Source of the DNA: Erwinia sp. OLFS4
Lineage (GTDB): Bacteria; Pseudomonadota; Gammaproteobacteria; Enterobacterales; Enterobacteriaceae
Assembly: GCF_002752165.1 (NCBI RefSeq)
Contig: NZ_MOMB01000007.1
Coordinates: 1 to 64,000, forward strand
DNA length: 64,000 bases
Direction of reading: 5' to 3'
Notes under the pieces: generated by a model
What the model saw: the letters and a program-made list of their open reading frames with translations, nothing else
Databases searched by the model: none
What the model was told of the DNA's origin: nothing
Made by a program: the position numbers and the translations under genes
In this document: piece after piece, positions 50,948 to 61,782 of the stretch
Numbering within the stretch: the stretch's first letter is position 1
Layout of the letters: each line of letters starts with the position of its first letter

Positions 50948-51922
50948 TTAATGAATACCGCCAATACGGCTAAAACGAATGCCGGTAGGCCACTCACCTG
51001 GCTGTTTTTCAAAACTCATCCAGATTGCAAAAGCTCTGCCCACCAGATTTTTTTCCGGAACAAATCCCCAGTAACGGCTATCGTAGCTGTTATCACGGTT
51101 ATCGCCCATCATAAAATACATTCCTTGCGGTACAATCCAGCTGGCCTGCGGCTGGCCAGACTGGTGATAATAGCTGTTGGTCTGCCCCAGCGCTTCCGGA
51201 ATCAGTAAAATACGGTGGGTCACTTCACCCAGCGTCTCTTCACGCTCAGCCAGACGCAATCCGCCAGGGATGGTTTGTCCCGGGGGACGCTGATAAAAAT
51301 TGCTGCTGGTTTCACTCCCGCCGTTACCGCCAAACGTTTCGATAAAATCAGCATCACGCACGTCAGAATAGGTGATGGGCAGCGCCGACTTACAGTGATT
51401 GTCATCACGACAGGCCGGGAAAACGGTCAGCGTTTTTGCCAGTGGATCGTAAGTAATACGATCGCCAGGCAGGCCGATGGCGCGCTTAATGTAATCTTCT
51501 TTCGGATTTTTCGGAAACTTAAATACCACCACATCACCACGCTGTGGATGACCGGTTTCAATCAGCGTCGTTTGCGTAATGGGATCTTTAATACCGTAGG
51601 CGAATTTTTCCACCAGGATAAAGTCACCGACCAGCAGCGTCGGCATCATCGAACCAGATGGAATCTGAAAAGGTTCCACAATAAATGACCGCACGACAAA
51701 TACAACCAACAACACCGGGAATACCGACACTGCGGTTTCTATCCAGCCCTGCGGCTTAGCCACTTTACTCAGAGCAGTTTCATCCAGCTGGCCACCAGCC
51801 TGAATCTGTGCCTGTTCCCTTCTGGCCCGGCGGGCAGGTGCTAATTTAACCTTATCCACGCACCAGATTATTCCCGTTACCAGGGTTGCAATCGCCAGAA
51901 TCAGGGCGAACATATTAGCCAT
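50948..51922 (-). CDS. lepB: Signal peptidase I
   Basis: This 324-residue inner-membrane serine protease removes signal peptides from exported proteins. It has two N-terminal transmembrane helices (about residues 4-22 and 62-80), the nucleophile in IPSGSMMPTLLVGD (Ser92 region), and the general-base lysine in DYIKRAIGLPGD. The C-terminal GDNRDNSYDSRYWGFVP box is intact. Length equals E. coli LepB (324). Confidence 0.97.
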   Translation of the reverse strand: MANMFALILAIATLVTGIIWCVDKVKLAPARRARREQAQIQAGGQLDETALSKVAKPQGWIETAVSVFPVLLVVFVVRSFIVEPFQIPSGSMMPTLLVGDFILVEKFAYGIKDPITQTTLIETGHPQRGDVVVFKFPKNPKEDYIKRAIGLPGDRITYDPLAKTLTVFPACRDDNHCKSALPITYSDVRDADFIETFGGNGGSETSSNFYQRPPGQTIPGGLRLAEREETLGEVTHRILLIPEALGQTNSYYHQSGQPQASWIVPQGMYFMMGDNRDNSYDSRYWGFVPEKNLVGRAFAIWMSFEKQPGEWPTGIRFSRIGGIH

Positions 51923-51954
51923 CTATCTTCCCTCTGTGCCACACGCCGGCGGCA

Positions 51955-53754
51955 TTATTTACTGTCTTTACCCACGTGCAGAATAGCAAGGAAGGCTTCC
52001 TGAGGCAGTTCAACGTTACCAACCTGCTTCATGCGTTTTTTACCTTCTTTCTGCTTCTGCAACAATTTTTTCTTACGGCTGACGTCGCCGCCATAGCACT
52101 TCGCCAGAACGTTCTTACGCAGCTGTTTTACGGTAGAACGGGCGATGATGTGATTACCGATCGCTGCCTGAATCGCAATATCAAACTGCTGGCGCGGAAT
52201 AAGATCTTTCATCTTTTCCACCAGCTCACGGCCACGATACTGCGAATTGTCACGGTGGGTGATTAACGCCAGCGCATCCACCCGCTCGTTATTAATCAAT
52301 ACGTCCACACGCACCATGTCAGAGGCCTGGAAGCGTTTAAAATTGTAATCCAGCGAGGCATAGCCACGGGAAGTTGATTTCAGACGGTCAAAAAAGTCCA
52401 GCACCACTTCCGCCATCGGAATTTCATAAGTCAGCGCGACCTGATTACCGTGGTAAACCATATTGGTCTGCACGCCGCGCTTCTCAATACACAGGGTTAT
52501 CACGTTGCCAAGGAATTCCTGCGGTAGCAACATGTGACATTCGGCAATCGGCTCTCGCAACTCTTCAATATTATTCAGCGGCGGGAGTTTAGACGGGCTG
52601 TCTACATACAAAGTCTCGCCGGCGGTAGTCTGCACTTCATACACCACGGTCGGCGCAGTGGTGATAAGGTCAAGATCATATTCGCGCTCAAGGCGTTCCT
52701 GAATGATCTCCATATGCAGCAGTCCGAGAAAGCCGCAGCGAAAACCAAAGCCCAATGCCGTTGAGCTTTCCGGCTCATAAAACAGCGAGGCATCATTCAG
52801 ACTCAGTTTACCCAGCGCATCACGGAAACTTTCGTAGTCATCAGAGCTGACCGGAAACAGGCCGGCATAGACCTGCGGTTTGACTTTTTTAAAGCCCGGC
52901 AGCGCTTTTTCTGCTGGCTGACGCGCCAGCGTCAGGGTGTCACCGACCGGCGCGCCAAGAATATCTTTAATGGCGCAAACCAGCCAACCCACCTCGCCGC
53001 AGTTCAGTTCGCTACGGTCGACCTGCTTGGGCGTAAAAATACCGAGACGGTCGGCGTTATACACCTGGCCGGTGCTCATCACTTTGACCTTATCGCCTTT
53101 GCGTAAGGTGCCGTTTTTAATACGGATAAGTGATACAACGCCAAGGTAATTATCAAACCAGGAATCGATAATCAGCGCCTGCAGTGGCGCCTGGGGATCG
53201 CCTTCCGGTGGGGGTATATCACGCACCAGCCGCTGCAGAACCTCAGGAACACCGACGCCGGTTTTTGCCGAACAGCGCACCGCATCAGTGGCATCAATAC
53301 CGACAATATCTTCGATCTCTTCAGCAACCCGGTCTGGATCGGCAGCGGGCAGATCGATTTTATTCAGAATCGGTACCACTTCCAGGTCCATTTCCATGGC
53401 GGTGTAACAGTTCGCCAGGGTCTGCGCTTCAACGCCCTGCCCGGCATCAACTACCAGCAGCGCACCTTCACAGGCGGCCAGCGAACGGGAGACCTCATAA
53501 GAAAAGTCAACATGTCCGGGAGTGTCGATAAAATTGAGCTGGTAAGTTTGACCGTCGGGTGCGGTGTAATCGAGGGTAACGCTTTGTGCTTTAATGGTAA
53601 TGCCGCGTTCGCGTTCCAGATCCATCGAATCAAGAACCTGTGCCGCCATTTCGCGATCGCTCAGACCACCACAAATTTGAATCAGCCGATCTGACAACGT
53701 GGATTTACCGTGGTCGATGTGCGCGATGATAGAAAAATTACGTATATGCTTCAT
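51955..53754 (-). CDS. lepA: Elongation factor 4 (LepA)
   Basis: This 599-residue translational GTPase acts on the ribosome during initiation or elongation stress. G1 is [16 protein letters not shown]3 [12 protein letters not shown]4 NKID. The LepA-specific C-terminal domain with basic end ([17 protein letters not shown]) is complete. Length equals E. coli LepA (599). The lepA-lepB pair is conserved, with a 32-bp gap. Confidence 0.98.
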   Translation of the reverse strand: MKHIRNFSIIAHIDHGKSTLSDRLIQICGGLSDREMAAQVLDSMDLERERGITIKAQSVTLDYTAPDGQTYQLNFIDTPGHVDFSYEVSRSLAACEGALLVVDAGQGVEAQTLANCYTAMEMDLEVVPILNKIDLPAADPDRVAEEIEDIVGIDATDAVRCSAKTGVGVPEVLQRLVRDIPPPEGDPQAPLQALIIDSWFDNYLGVVSLIRIKNGTLRKGDKVKVMSTGQVYNADRLGIFTPKQVDRSELNCGEVGWLVCAIKDILGAPVGDTLTLARQPAEKALPGFKKVKPQVYAGLFPVSSDDYESFRDALGKLSLNDASLFYEPESSTALGFGFRCGFLGLLHMEIIQERLEREYDLDLITTAPTVVYEVQTTAGETLYVDSPSKLPPLNNIEELREPIAECHMLLPQEFLGNVITLCIEKRGVQTNMVYHGNQVALTYEIPMAEVVLDFFDRLKSTSRGYASLDYNFKRFQASDMVRVDVLINNERVDALALITHRDNSQYRGRELVEKMKDLIPRQQFDIAIQAAIGNHIIARSTVKQLRKNVLAKCYGGDVSRKKKLLQKQKEGKKRMKQVGNVELPQEAFLAILHVGKDSK

Positions 53755-53992
53755 TTATATGAATTTGTTCGTATAAGATAACGTTGAAGTCTTGTTGATG
53801 GTAACGGATACCGGCATCTTATTGATATCTCCCACCAATATTGAGCACGCATCTTACACTGTTACCCTGCTTCACGAAAGAATTGACGCAGAGAAGCGCC
53901 ATCAATCTGGCAGCCGGGTCGCGCAATACACGACGCTGAAGGGAAGTAAAAAACCATAATAGCCGCAAGTCACCAGGGGCGCGGCCGCAGTT

Positions 53993-54460
53993 TCAGCGTT
54001 CAGAGGTTTCAACGCGCAGGGCATCCGGCGGTAAGGCAACGCTCAGAATCACCGGTTGATAATCTGCCCGATGGCCAACTAATGAAGCAATACCTTTAGC
54101 GATGATAAACCCGCCGGTGCCACCCAGCAATGCCCCGCAGGCGGCCGCCAGATCGCTGGCAAACAGCATCTGGAAAAGACCGGCAAGCAGAAACAAGCCT
54201 GCCAGCGGCGTCATATACACCAGCACCGCAGAACCTAACAGACTTTTTTCGGCTATTCCCAGCTCAATGCGCTGCCCGGGCTGCAGCGGTTGCGGACTGG
54301 TGATTTGCATCACATGGGCATTTTTTGGCCCCAGTTTATTCAGCAGGTGACTGCCGCAGCCTTTGCGGGCTGAGCAGCTGTTGCAGGACGTTTTAATTTC
54401 AGCGTGCAGCGTTGCCACACCATTGTGCCAGGCCACCACCGTGGCCCATTCTCTCATCAT
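53993..54460 (-). CDS. rseC: SoxR-reducing / sigma-E accessory protein RseC
   Basis: This 155-residue inner-membrane protein has a cysteine cluster SCNSCSARKGCG near residue 25 and two transmembrane helices (about 75-95 and 98-120). RseC has been linked to SoxR reduction and to modulation of sigma-E. It overlaps rseB by 4 bp and is the last gene of rpoE-rseABC. The 238-bp gap to lepA shows no clear terminator. Confidence 0.95.
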   Translation of the reverse strand: MMREWATVVAWHNGVATLHAEIKTSCNSCSARKGCGSHLLNKLGPKNAHVMQITSPQPLQPGQRIELGIAEKSLLGSAVLVYMTPLAGLFLLAGLFQMLFASDLAAACGALLGGTGGFIIAKGIASLVGHRADYQPVILSVALPPDALRVETSER

Positions 54461-55410
54461 GGCTGCGTTCCCAAAGATACGCTGTCAGCAATGCGCTTGG
54501 TTGTTGAAGTCGGTAATTCGCCGACAACGGTGATTTCAGTATTCCCCCGGACTTCAGTTTGCACCGTACGCCAGCCATTGCGCAACAACTGTGGCACGCT
54601 ATTCTTATCGGCCAGGCTGACGTTAACTGAAAAACTGAATAGACCGTCGGAGTATAGCCGTGATTCAACCGGCTTGCTCAATGAAGGGATATCGCGACGG
54701 CTTTGCGAGACTTCCTGCACCCCCTGAGGCAGCCAGTCCACCCGCCAGCTAAATTGCTGTTTTTTCGGAACTGGCAGCGACAGCGAAGGCGGCATCTCTG
54801 CTTTAGGCAGCCCCTGCATCACTTTACGAATACCATCATCAACGGCAAAACTGATTACCCGATACTGTTCAAGGGTTTCACCATCGCGATCGAGCATATC
54901 CACCCGCAGCGGCAGTTTGGTTTCGCTATCAATCCAGACAATAAAGCTATAACGCGTACCGTCACGCGCCACGATACGAATGACATCGCACACCTGGTCT
55001 GCCACGCGGGTGCGCCCGACCGGCACAAAATCGTAACTGCGGCTAAGACGATTAAAGTCACCGTAGACCACCGAAGGCAGCGAATCAATAATGTGGCCGC
55101 CGTTGAGGGTAAAGGGTTCCAGTCCCGCTTCGAAATAGCTGATTTCATTGCCGCGCTGAATAATCTCGCGGCGCGGACCATCCATTTGCAGCAGCTGGGC
55201 ATAGGGTTTGTTATCAATTACCGCATGACGAAAGCGCAATGATTCGATTCCCATACGGGAAACGCTAATAAAGGCGAGTTCATAATTGAGCGACTGGCTG
55301 GCCTGCTCCATCTGTTGCAATAACGCCCCGGAGGTAGTTTGGGCCGGGGCGACAGAGGAATACAACAGGCTGCCGGTCAGAAAAGAGACGGCATACCAAA
55401 ATTGCTTCAT
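54457..55410 (-). CDS. rseB: Sigma-E regulatory periplasmic protein RseB
   Basis: This 317-residue periplasmic protein binds RseA and shields it from DegS cleavage; mislocalised lipoproteins and LPS relieve this. The signal peptide ends near residue 23 (SSVAPAQT). A large LolA-like N-terminal domain and a smaller C-terminal domain follow. Length is close to E. coli RseB (318). It overlaps rseA by one base. Confidence 0.96.
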   Translation of the reverse strand: MKQFWYAVSFLTGSLLYSSVAPAQTTSGALLQQMEQASQSLNYELAFISVSRMGIESLRFRHAVIDNKPYAQLLQMDGPRREIIQRGNEISYFEAGLEPFTLNGGHIIDSLPSVVYGDFNRLSRSYDFVPVGRTRVADQVCDVIRIVARDGTRYSFIVWIDSETKLPLRVDMLDRDGETLEQYRVISFAVDDGIRKVMQGLPKAEMPPSLSLPVPKKQQFSWRVDWLPQGVQEVSQSRRDIPSLSKPVESRLYSDGLFSFSVNVSLADKNSVPQLLRNGWRTVQTEVRGNTEITVVGELPTSTTKRIADSVSLGTQP

Positions 55411-56060
55411 TACTGCTGCTGTATTCCTAAAGATTGGTTTCCTGGCACCTGAACTGCAGCAGCCTGTTGAGCGGGATCCTGCTCAATCTGCAGTTGTTCA
55501 GCATGTAAACGGCGCTGCAGCTCGTAATCCTGTAGCAGAGCATTAACCCGACGACGCTGCTCCTGAACCTGCTGCTGACCACTGGCATTCGGACTTTGCG
55601 GCACACCGTAGCTCAGCGGGGAAGCCTGTCCCATCATCGGCAGGGTATTAAATACCGGTGACTCAGACGCACCGTTTTTCCCCTGAACCGGTTGATTATA
55701 ATGCTGAACGCCAACAATAACCGCCAGAGAAACACAAGCCGCCACGCCGACCTGGGTTAACTGCGCCGCCCAGGGACGGACTTTATGCCAGAAAGGCAAC
55801 GCGGCCCAGCTGGAAGGCACCGGCTGAGATTCAGCCATTAACGGGGTTATGTTTCTGACTGGCTCCTGCTCAATGGCAGCAGCGACACGGGCAGCGATAT
55901 CGAAATGGATGACTTCGCCTACATCACCCCGCAGGGTGTCACGGATAAGATGGTAGCTCTCCCAGCTTTTCTGTAGCGTAACATCACCAGACAGGGCAGC
56001 AATGGCCTCATTGTCCAGAGCTTCACCATCCATTAAAGCGGAAAGTTTCTCTTTCTGCAT
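55410..56060 (-). CDS. rseA: Anti-sigma-E factor RseA
   Basis: This 216-residue bitopic protein holds sigma-E at the membrane. The cytosolic N-terminal domain (KEKLSALMDGEALDNEAIAAL) binds sigma-E, a transmembrane helix lies at about residues 100-118, and the periplasmic part is Gln-rich. DegS and RseP cleave it under envelope stress. It starts 28 bp after rpoE. Confidence 0.96.
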   Translation of the reverse strand: MQKEKLSALMDGEALDNEAIAALSGDVTLQKSWESYHLIRDTLRGDVGEVIHFDIAARVAAAIEQEPVRNITPLMAESQPVPSSWAALPFWHKVRPWAAQLTQVGVAACVSLAVIVGVQHYNQPVQGKNGASESPVFNTLPMMGQASPLSYGVPQSPNASGQQQVQEQRRRVNALLQDYELQRRLHAEQLQIEQDPAQQAAAVQVPGNQSLGIQQQ

Positions 56061-56088
56061 GCTTCAGTACCCTTCCTGTGCCCGCCAA

Positions 56089-56667
56089 TTAATGACGTTG
56101 AATAAGCGGTTGGACTTTATTATCAATTGCTTCGCGCGCCCGGAAAATACGCGAACGTACGGTACCCACCGGACAATCCATCACGGCGGCTATCTCTTCA
56201 TAGCTCAGGCCGTCAAGTTCCCGCAGAGTAATTGCCATTTTTAAATCCTCAGGCAATGACTCAATGGTGCGAAAAACAATCTGTTTCAATTCTTCAGACA
56301 ACATTAAGTTCTCTGGGTTCGAAATTTCTTTCAGCGCGCCCGCACTCTCGAAGTTTTCCGCATCAATAGCGTCAACATCGCTGGAGGGGGGACGACGCCC
56401 TTGAGCAACCAGATAGTTCTTCGCCGTATTCACAGCAATTCTGTAAAGCCAGGTATAAAAAGCGCTGTCACCACGAAACGATTCCAGCGCCCGGTATGCC
56501 TTAATAAAAGATTCCTGAACCACATCGGGAACGTCCCCGGAAGGGACGTAACGGGCAACCAGGCTCGCTACCTTATGCTGATAGCGTACCACAAGAAGAT
56601 TAAACGCCTTTTGATCTCCTTTCTGCACCCGTTCAACAAGAACCTGATCCGTTAACTGCTCGCTCAT
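56089..56667 (-). CDS. rpoE: RNA polymerase sigma-E factor
   Basis: This 192-residue ECF sigma factor controls the envelope-stress response. Region 2 includes DVVQESFIKAYRALESFRGDSAFYTWLYRIAVN and region 4 ALRELDGLSYEEIAAVMDCPVGTVRSRIFRAR. Length is close to the E. coli protein (191). It starts the rpoE-rseABC operon and has a sigma-E-type promoter upstream. Confidence 0.98.
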   Translation of the reverse strand: MSEQLTDQVLVERVQKGDQKAFNLLVVRYQHKVASLVARYVPSGDVPDVVQESFIKAYRALESFRGDSAFYTWLYRIAVNTAKNYLVAQGRRPPSSDVDAIDAENFESAGALKEISNPENLMLSEELKQIVFRTIESLPEDLKMAITLRELDGLSYEEIAAVMDCPVGTVRSRIFRAREAIDNKVQPLIQRH

Positions 56668-56749
56668 CCGAGGTAATGTCTCCCCAAATCTCTGTTAACG
56701 CGTAGTAGTACCGCCAGTAATGACACATTCATATTGAGCAAGCATTGGC

Positions 56750-56777
56750 TTTGATTGGTCATTTTACGGAAAGTTCC
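56750..56777 (-). promoter_or_regulatory. Sigma-E promoter of rpoE
   Basis: On the minus strand GGAACTT (56777-56771) and TCAAA (56754-56750) are separated by 16 bp, matching the sigma-E consensus. It lies about 83 bp before the rpoE start and would give autoregulation, as in E. coli. Confidence 0.85.
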
Positions 56778-57107
56778 TGCACGCACGTTTTTATCCTGTC
56801 ACCAGCACCTTTTGCACCAGACACTGTAATTGCTTTAATGGCAGCCTGGCTGTGCCGTCCCGGCTTTCACCTCACCGACGCACATCAATTATCTGATGAC
56901 GCTGGCAGGGTACATTATCAAACAGGCTTTTTCACCTGATAATCTCTGATTAGTGACAATGTTCGCCATAATAAACATTAGCGGAAAACAGCAACTGCGG
57001 TGACCGATTTCTCTTTTATCACCAGACACCGCTTGCATAATTAGAAAAAAGTCTCCGTTTCAGGGCTGTATCCGCGGCGAAACCGGTGCTATTCTCGACC
57101 GACCTGT

Positions 57108-57125
57108 TGTTTAGTAAATTAAACA
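57108..57125 (+). promoter_or_regulatory. NadR box overlapping the nadB ribosome site
   Basis: TGTTTA-GTAAAT-TAAACA is an exact match to the nad box TGTTTA-N6-TAAACA. It ends two bases before the nadB ATG, so repressor binding would cover the start region. NadR represses nadB when NAD is plentiful. Confidence 0.85.
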
Positions 57126-57127
57126 AA

Positions 57128-58729
57128 ATGAACCCTTCTGATTACAGTTGTGACATTCTGATTATTGGCAGCGGCGCGGCGGGCCTGTCACTGGCATTAC
57201 GGCTGGCGTCGGCTTATCGGGTGATAGTGCTGAGTAAAGGTCCGGTAAACGAAGGTGCCACGCTTTATGCTCAGGGTGGTATCGCCGCAGTTTTTGATCA
57301 GACTGACAGCATTGAGTCCCATATTGAGGATACCCTGACCGCCGGCGCAGGCCTGTGCGATCGCGACACGGTGGCTTTTATTGCCAGTAATGCCCGGCAC
57401 TGCGTACAGTGGATGATCGATAACGGCGTCAGTTTTGATAAAACCGCTGAGGACACCAGCAGACAACCGTACCATCTGACCCGTGAAGGCGGTCACAGCC
57501 ATCGCCGTATTCTTCACAACGCCGATGCAACTGGCCGCGCCGTGGAAACCACGCTGGTCAGCCAGGCCATGTCACATCCTAATATACGGCTACTTGAGCG
57601 GTGTAACGCCGTGGATATTATCACCAGTGATAAAGCGGCGCTGCCCGGCCCGCGCCGCGCCGTTGGCGCATGGTTGTGGAACCGTCAGCATGAGCGCGTA
57701 GAAACCTGCAGCGCCCGCGCCGTAGTACTGGCAACCGGCGGCGCGGCAAAAGTCTACCAGTACACAACCAATCCGGATGTTGCCTCCGGCGATGGCGTGG
57801 CGATGGCATGGCGCGCTGGCTGCCGGGTAGCGAATATGGAATTTAACCAGTTTCATCCTACCTGCCTGTTTCATCCGACAGCGCGCAACTTTTTGTTAAG
57901 CGAAGCGCTGCGGGGTGAAGGTGCCCTGCTGAAACGGCCAGATGGTTCGCGCTTTATGCCGGAGATTGATCCCCGCGCAGAACTGGCCCCGCGTGACGTA
58001 GTAGCCCGGGCAATTGACTATGAAATGAAGCGGCTGGGCGCTGACTGTATGTATCTTGACATCAGCCATAAGCCTGCGGCGTTTATCCGTCACCATTTCC
58101 CGACCCTTTATGAAAAATTACTCGGCTCTGGTTTTGACCTTACCCGCCAGCCAGTACCGGTGGTACCGGCAGCACATTACACCTGTGGCGGCGTGATGGT
58201 TGACAAACAGGGCCTGACGGATGTCGCCGGCCTTTATGCCATTGGGGAAGTCAGCTATACCGGCTTACATGGCGCTAACCGGCTGGCCTCTAATTCCCTG
58301 CTTGAATGTCTGGTTTACGGCTGGTCAGCCGCCCGCTCAATTCGCTCGACCCTGGCCGATTTCCCCTTGCCGCCAGCACTTCCGGCCTGGGATGAAAGCC
58401 GGGTTGATGATTCAGATGAGAGGGTCATTATTCAGCATAACTGGCACGAGCTGCGGCTGTTCATGTGGGATTACGTTGGTATTGTGCGCACCAGCAAACG
58501 ACTGGCACGGGCGCAGCGACGTATTCAGTTATTACAGGCAGAAATCGCTGAATATTATGCTAACTTCCGCATTTCAAACAATTTGCTGGAGCTACGCAAT
58601 CTGGTAACGGTGGCGGAATTAATTGTCCGCAGCGCCATGCTACGTAAAGAGAGCCGCGGGTTACACTATACGCTGGATTACCCGCAAACGCTGAAAGAGG
58701 CGCAACCAACCATTCTGACGCCGGAATAA
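57128..58729 (+). CDS. nadB: L-aspartate oxidase
   Basis: This 533-residue flavoenzyme oxidises aspartate to iminoaspartate in NAD synthesis. The FAD-binding motif is [16 protein letters not shown], the active-site stretch is [20 protein letters not shown], and the C-terminal helical domain is complete. The ATG at 57128 gives the family N-terminus ([15 protein letters not shown]). A start 14 codons upstream would run through the NadR box. No clear Shine-Dalgarno is present because the box fills that space. It is convergent with trmN. Confidence 0.96.
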   Translation: MNPSDYSCDILIIGSGAAGLSLALRLASAYRVIVLSKGPVNEGATLYAQGGIAAVFDQTDSIESHIEDTLTAGAGLCDRDTVAFIASNARHCVQWMIDNGVSFDKTAEDTSRQPYHLTREGGHSHRRILHNADATGRAVETTLVSQAMSHPNIRLLERCNAVDIITSDKAALPGPRRAVGAWLWNRQHERVETCSARAVVLATGGAAKVYQYTTNPDVASGDGVAMAWRAGCRVANMEFNQFHPTCLFHPTARNFLLSEALRGEGALLKRPDGSRFMPEIDPRAELAPRDVVARAIDYEMKRLGADCMYLDISHKPAAFIRHHFPTLYEKLLGSGFDLTRQPVPVVPAAHYTCGGVMVDKQGLTDVAGLYAIGEVSYTGLHGANRLASNSLLECLVYGWSAARSIRSTLADFPLPPALPAWDESRVDDSDERVIIQHNWHELRLFMWDYVGIVRTSKRLARAQRRIQLLQAEIAEYYANFRISNNLLELRNLVTVAELIVRSAMLRKESRGLHYTLDYPQTLKEAQPTILTPE

Positions 58730-58734
58730 CAATG

Positions 58735-59472
58735 TTAACGGAACAGATAAAAATCCTGGGTCAGGCCGCGCCAGGCCTGGGAATACTGGTTATCGCTATC
58801 GCGAATTATCAGCCGATCGCAAAAAGTTTCCCCAGCGCCAGGTGAAAATGCCAGCATTACCCGTACCGGCAAGGTGTTGTCCCGGTCGGCAACGTCGGTG
58901 CGCAAACGCAAATACCAGCCCCGGGATAGCGCGAGGGCAATCAGCTGCTCACCCTGCTGCTGCGGTAAAATAACCGCAAGGTATCCTTCTTCACTGAGCA
59001 TGCGCTCGCCGCAATCCAGTAACGCCTGAAGGTTGAGATGGCTGGTAGAGCGCGCCTTACCGCGGGCGCTGCTGCCACATTTCACCCCCGGTGGGAAATA
59101 GGGAGGATTGCTGACAATCAGCTGGTAACGCTGCTCGCAGCCTGCTGCCCAGTCGATAATGTCATGCTGATAAACATGGATGCGCTCCGGCCAGGGGGAG
59201 GCTTCGACATTTTCGGCCGCCTGCCGGGCAGCCGCAGCATCAAGCTCCACGGCATCAACCTGCACCGTCTCTTCGGTTCGCTGCGCCAGCATCAGGGCAA
59301 TCAGTCCGCTGCCGGTACCGATATCCAGGATGCGCTTCACACCGGCGACCGGTGCCCAGCTTCCCAGCAGAATACCATCGGTACCGACCTTCATCGCACA
59401 GCGATCGTGAGCGACAAAGAATTGTTTGAAAGTAAAACCGTTACGACGCAGAACGCGTTTATTTGCTGACAT
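58735..59472 (-). CDS. trmN: tRNA1(Val) (adenine37-N6)-methyltransferase
   Basis: This 245-residue SAM-dependent enzyme (E. coli YfiC/TrmN6) methylates A37 of tRNA1-Val. SAM motif I is [18 protein letters not shown] and the catalytic motif is [12 protein letters not shown]. The ATG at 59472 has AGG upstream and gives the family start, 16 codons inside the longest frame. It is divergent from srmB. Confidence 0.94.
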   Translation of the reverse strand: MSANKRVLRRNGFTFKQFFVAHDRCAMKVGTDGILLGSWAPVAGVKRILDIGTGSGLIALMLAQRTEETVQVDAVELDAAAARQAAENVEASPWPERIHVYQHDIIDWAAGCEQRYQLIVSNPPYFPPGVKCGSSARGKARSTSHLNLQALLDCGERMLSEEGYLAVILPQQQGEQLIALALSRGWYLRLRTDVADRDNTLPVRVMLAFSPGAGETFCDRLIIRDSDNQYSQAWRGLTQDFYLFR

Positions 59473-59604
59473 TTGCCTGACCTGAATAATAATCGGCGCT
59501 AGCATAAGACAATCTTTCACACAGGAAAAGCAGCCACGTTGTCACAAACAGATGAACATCCCGTGTAATCTGTCTATAATCAGCGCCCCAAACTGAGGTA
59601 GATC

Positions 59605-60930
59605 ATGACGGCAACCACTTTTTCCGAACTCGAACTTGATGAGAGCCTGCTGGAAGCATTGCAGGATAAAGGCTTTACCCGCCCGACGGCCATTCAGGCA
59701 GCGGCCATTCCGCCAGCGCTTGAAGGACGCGACGTTCTTGGCTCGGCGCCGACGGGTACCGGTAAGACCGCAGCATATCTGCTGCCGGCATTACAGCATC
59801 TGCTCGATTTTCCGCGTAAAAAGTCCGGGCCGCCGCGCATTCTGATTCTCACTCCAACCCGTGAACTGGCCATGCAGGTTGCCGACCAGGCGCGCGAACT
59901 GGCGGCACATACCCACCTGGATATTGCCACCATCACCGGTGGCGTTGCCTTTATGAATCATGCCGAAGTGTTCAGCGAAAACCAGGACATTGTGGTCGCA
60001 ACCACCGGTCGTCTGCTGCAGTACATTAAAGAAGAAAATTTTGACTGCCATGCAGTGGAAACCCTGATTCTGGATGAAGCCGACCGCATGCTCGATATGG
60101 GGTTTGCCCAGGATATTGAGCATATTGCAGGCGAAACCCGCTGGCGCAAACAAACGTTGCTTTTTTCTGCCACCCTGGAAGGTGACGCCATTCAGGATTT
60201 TTCCCGGCGTCTGCTAAACGATCCGATTGAAATCGATGCCGACCCGGCGCGCAGTGAACGTAAAAAAATAAATCAGTGGTACTACCGTGCCGACGATCTT
60301 AAACACAAAACGGCTTTGCTGGTCCATCTGCTAAAACAGCCTGAAGTTACGCGCGCCATTGTGTTTGTACGTAAACGCGAACGGGTTCATGAACTCTGTC
60401 AATGGCTGCATGAAGCCGGTATCAAATCCAGCTACCTTGAAGGCGAAATGGTACAGGCGAAACGCAATGAGGCGCTGCGACGACTGATTGACGGCCGGGT
60501 AAAAGTGCTGGTTGCCACTGATGTGGCCTCACGTGGCATCGACATCCAGGATGTCAGCCACGTGTTTAACTTCGACATGCCACGCACCGCTGATACCTAT
60601 CTGCATCGCATTGGCCGCACCGCACGCGCAGGGCGCAAAGGCACCGCGCTGTCACTGGTTGAAGCACACGACCATCTGCTGCTGGGTAAAATAAGCCGTT
60701 ACATTGAAGATCCGCTGAAAGCACGCACCATCGACGCACTGCGCCCCGCCACCCGCCCCCCCAGCGACAAGCTGAAAGGTAAACCTTCGAAAAAAGTGAT
60801 AGCAAAGCGTAAAGATAAAAAAGAGGGCGAAGAGACCAAAAAGCGCGTAAAACTGCGCCATCGGGTAACCAAAAACATTGGGAAACGGCGTAAACCGAGC
60901 GCTGACGCCACGAAAAATGACGCTGAATAA
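59605..60930 (+). CDS. srmB: DEAD-box RNA helicase SrmB
   Basis: This 441-residue helicase acts early in 50S assembly. Motifs in order are Q motif (GFTRPTAIQ), I (APTGTGKT), Ia (PTRELAMQ), II (LDEADRMLDMGF), III (SAT), V (VATDVASRGIDI) and VI (YLHRIGRTARAGRKG). The basic C-terminal tail (KRKDKKEGEETKKRVKLRHR) suits RNA binding. Length is close to E. coli SrmB (444). Confidence 0.98.
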   Translation: MTATTFSELELDESLLEALQDKGFTRPTAIQAAAIPPALEGRDVLGSAPTGTGKTAAYLLPALQHLLDFPRKKSGPPRILILTPTRELAMQVADQARELAAHTHLDIATITGGVAFMNHAEVFSENQDIVVATTGRLLQYIKEENFDCHAVETLILDEADRMLDMGFAQDIEHIAGETRWRKQTLLFSATLEGDAIQDFSRRLLNDPIEIDADPARSERKKINQWYYRADDLKHKTALLVHLLKQPEVTRAIVFVRKRERVHELCQWLHEAGIKSSYLEGEMVQAKRNEALRRLIDGRVKVLVATDVASRGIDIQDVSHVFNFDMPRTADTYLHRIGRTARAGRKGTALSLVEAHDHLLLGKISRYIEDPLKARTIDALRPATRPPSDKLKGKPSKKVIAKRKDKKEGEETKKRVKLRHRVTKNIGKRRKPSADATKNDAE

Positions 60931-60944
60931 CAGGCTGTAACAAC

Positions 60945-60973
60945 AAAAAACACCCATTTACGGGTGTTTTTTT
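60945..60973. terminator. Terminator after srmB
   Basis: Stem AAACACCC/GGGTGTTT (60948-60955 and 60962-60969) with a 6-base loop is followed by a T run on the plus strand and bordered by A's on the left, so it could act both ways. Confidence 0.85.
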
Positions 60974-61041
60974 ATGCCAGTCACCGGCTTTCAGCCTGCC
61001 GCATGAGGTTTCTTCCCCTGACTGCATTATTAACAATAAAA

Positions 61042-61083
61042 TAACAAAACCCGCAAAATTCATCGCTCAATTCTGCGGGTTTT
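61042..61083 (-). terminator. Terminator after grcA
   Basis: Stem AAAACCCGCA/TGCGGGTTTT with an 18-base loop that can pair further (AATT/AATT), followed on the minus strand by GTTATTTTA. It lies 53 bp after the grcA stop. Confidence 0.65.
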
Positions 61084-61135
61084 CAGTCAGTTAAATGCGC
61101 CTGGTGATTGCTGCGCTTTTAACCCGCATCACAGT

Positions 61136-61519
61136 TTACAGATTTTCTGTGAAAGTACGGGTGATCACATCACGCTGCTGCTCCGGCGTCAGGGAATTAA
61201 AACGCACGGCATAACCTGATACGCGAATAGTCAGCTGTGGGTATTTCTCCGGATGCTCAACCGCATCCAGCAGCGTTTCACGACGCATGACATTAACGTT
61301 CAGATGCTGCCCGCCTTCCACTCTCACCTGAGGCTTAACCTCCAGGGGAATTTCACGATATTCAAACTGACCTAATTCACTGACGGCAACAACCTGGTCT
61401 TCGCTGTAGTCACTGCGGGCACACACACAGCGTGCTTGCTGCGTTTCGTTATCCAGTAACCAGAATGAATTCATCAGTGCGGGTTTTACTGCCTTTGTAA
61501 TCTGAATACCTGTAATCAT
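61136..61519 (-). CDS. grcA: Autonomous glycyl radical cofactor GrcA
   Basis: This 127-residue protein resembles the C-terminus of pyruvate formate-lyase and replaces it when the glycyl-radical site is damaged by oxygen. The radical glycine lies in [13 protein letters not shown] and the preceding [15 protein letters not shown] block is intact. The second of two adjacent ATGs (61519) gives E. coli length (127). An FNR site and promoter precede it. Confidence 0.96.
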   Translation of the reverse strand: MITGIQITKAVKPALMNSFWLLDNETQQARCVCARSDYSEDQVVAVSELGQFEYREIPLEVKPQVRVEGGQHLNVNVMRRETLLDAVEHPEKYPQLTIRVSGYAVRFNSLTPEQQRDVITRTFTENL

Positions 61520-61582
61520 CATCGTCTCTCGCTCTGGCCTGCCTCAGCCATTCAGGCCGGCAGTAAGTAAAATACTGACTCT

Positions 61583-61624
61583 GTTATATACCCCGCTCGC
61601 CCCTGCTCTCTTGACTCAGATCAA
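61583..61624 (-). promoter_or_regulatory. grcA promoter with FNR site
   Basis: TTGAT-CTGA-GTCAA (61624-61611 on the minus strand) differs from the FNR consensus TTGAT-N4-ATCAA at one base. A -10 TATAAC at 61588-61583 predicts a start near 61576, putting the FNR centre about 41 bp upstream, the usual activating position. Confidence 0.75.
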
Positions 61625-61782
61625 TTCCTTTATTCACACTGGCGGATGACTGAGCACAACTTGTTGACAGATAACAAAAATATCAACATTACAAAACAAA
61701 TAAAATTTCAATTTTTTTTGGGGTTTTCGCCTGAAAAATTTGCCGTTAAGCTAACGGTCCGTCATACAACGAGGAAACGGTA

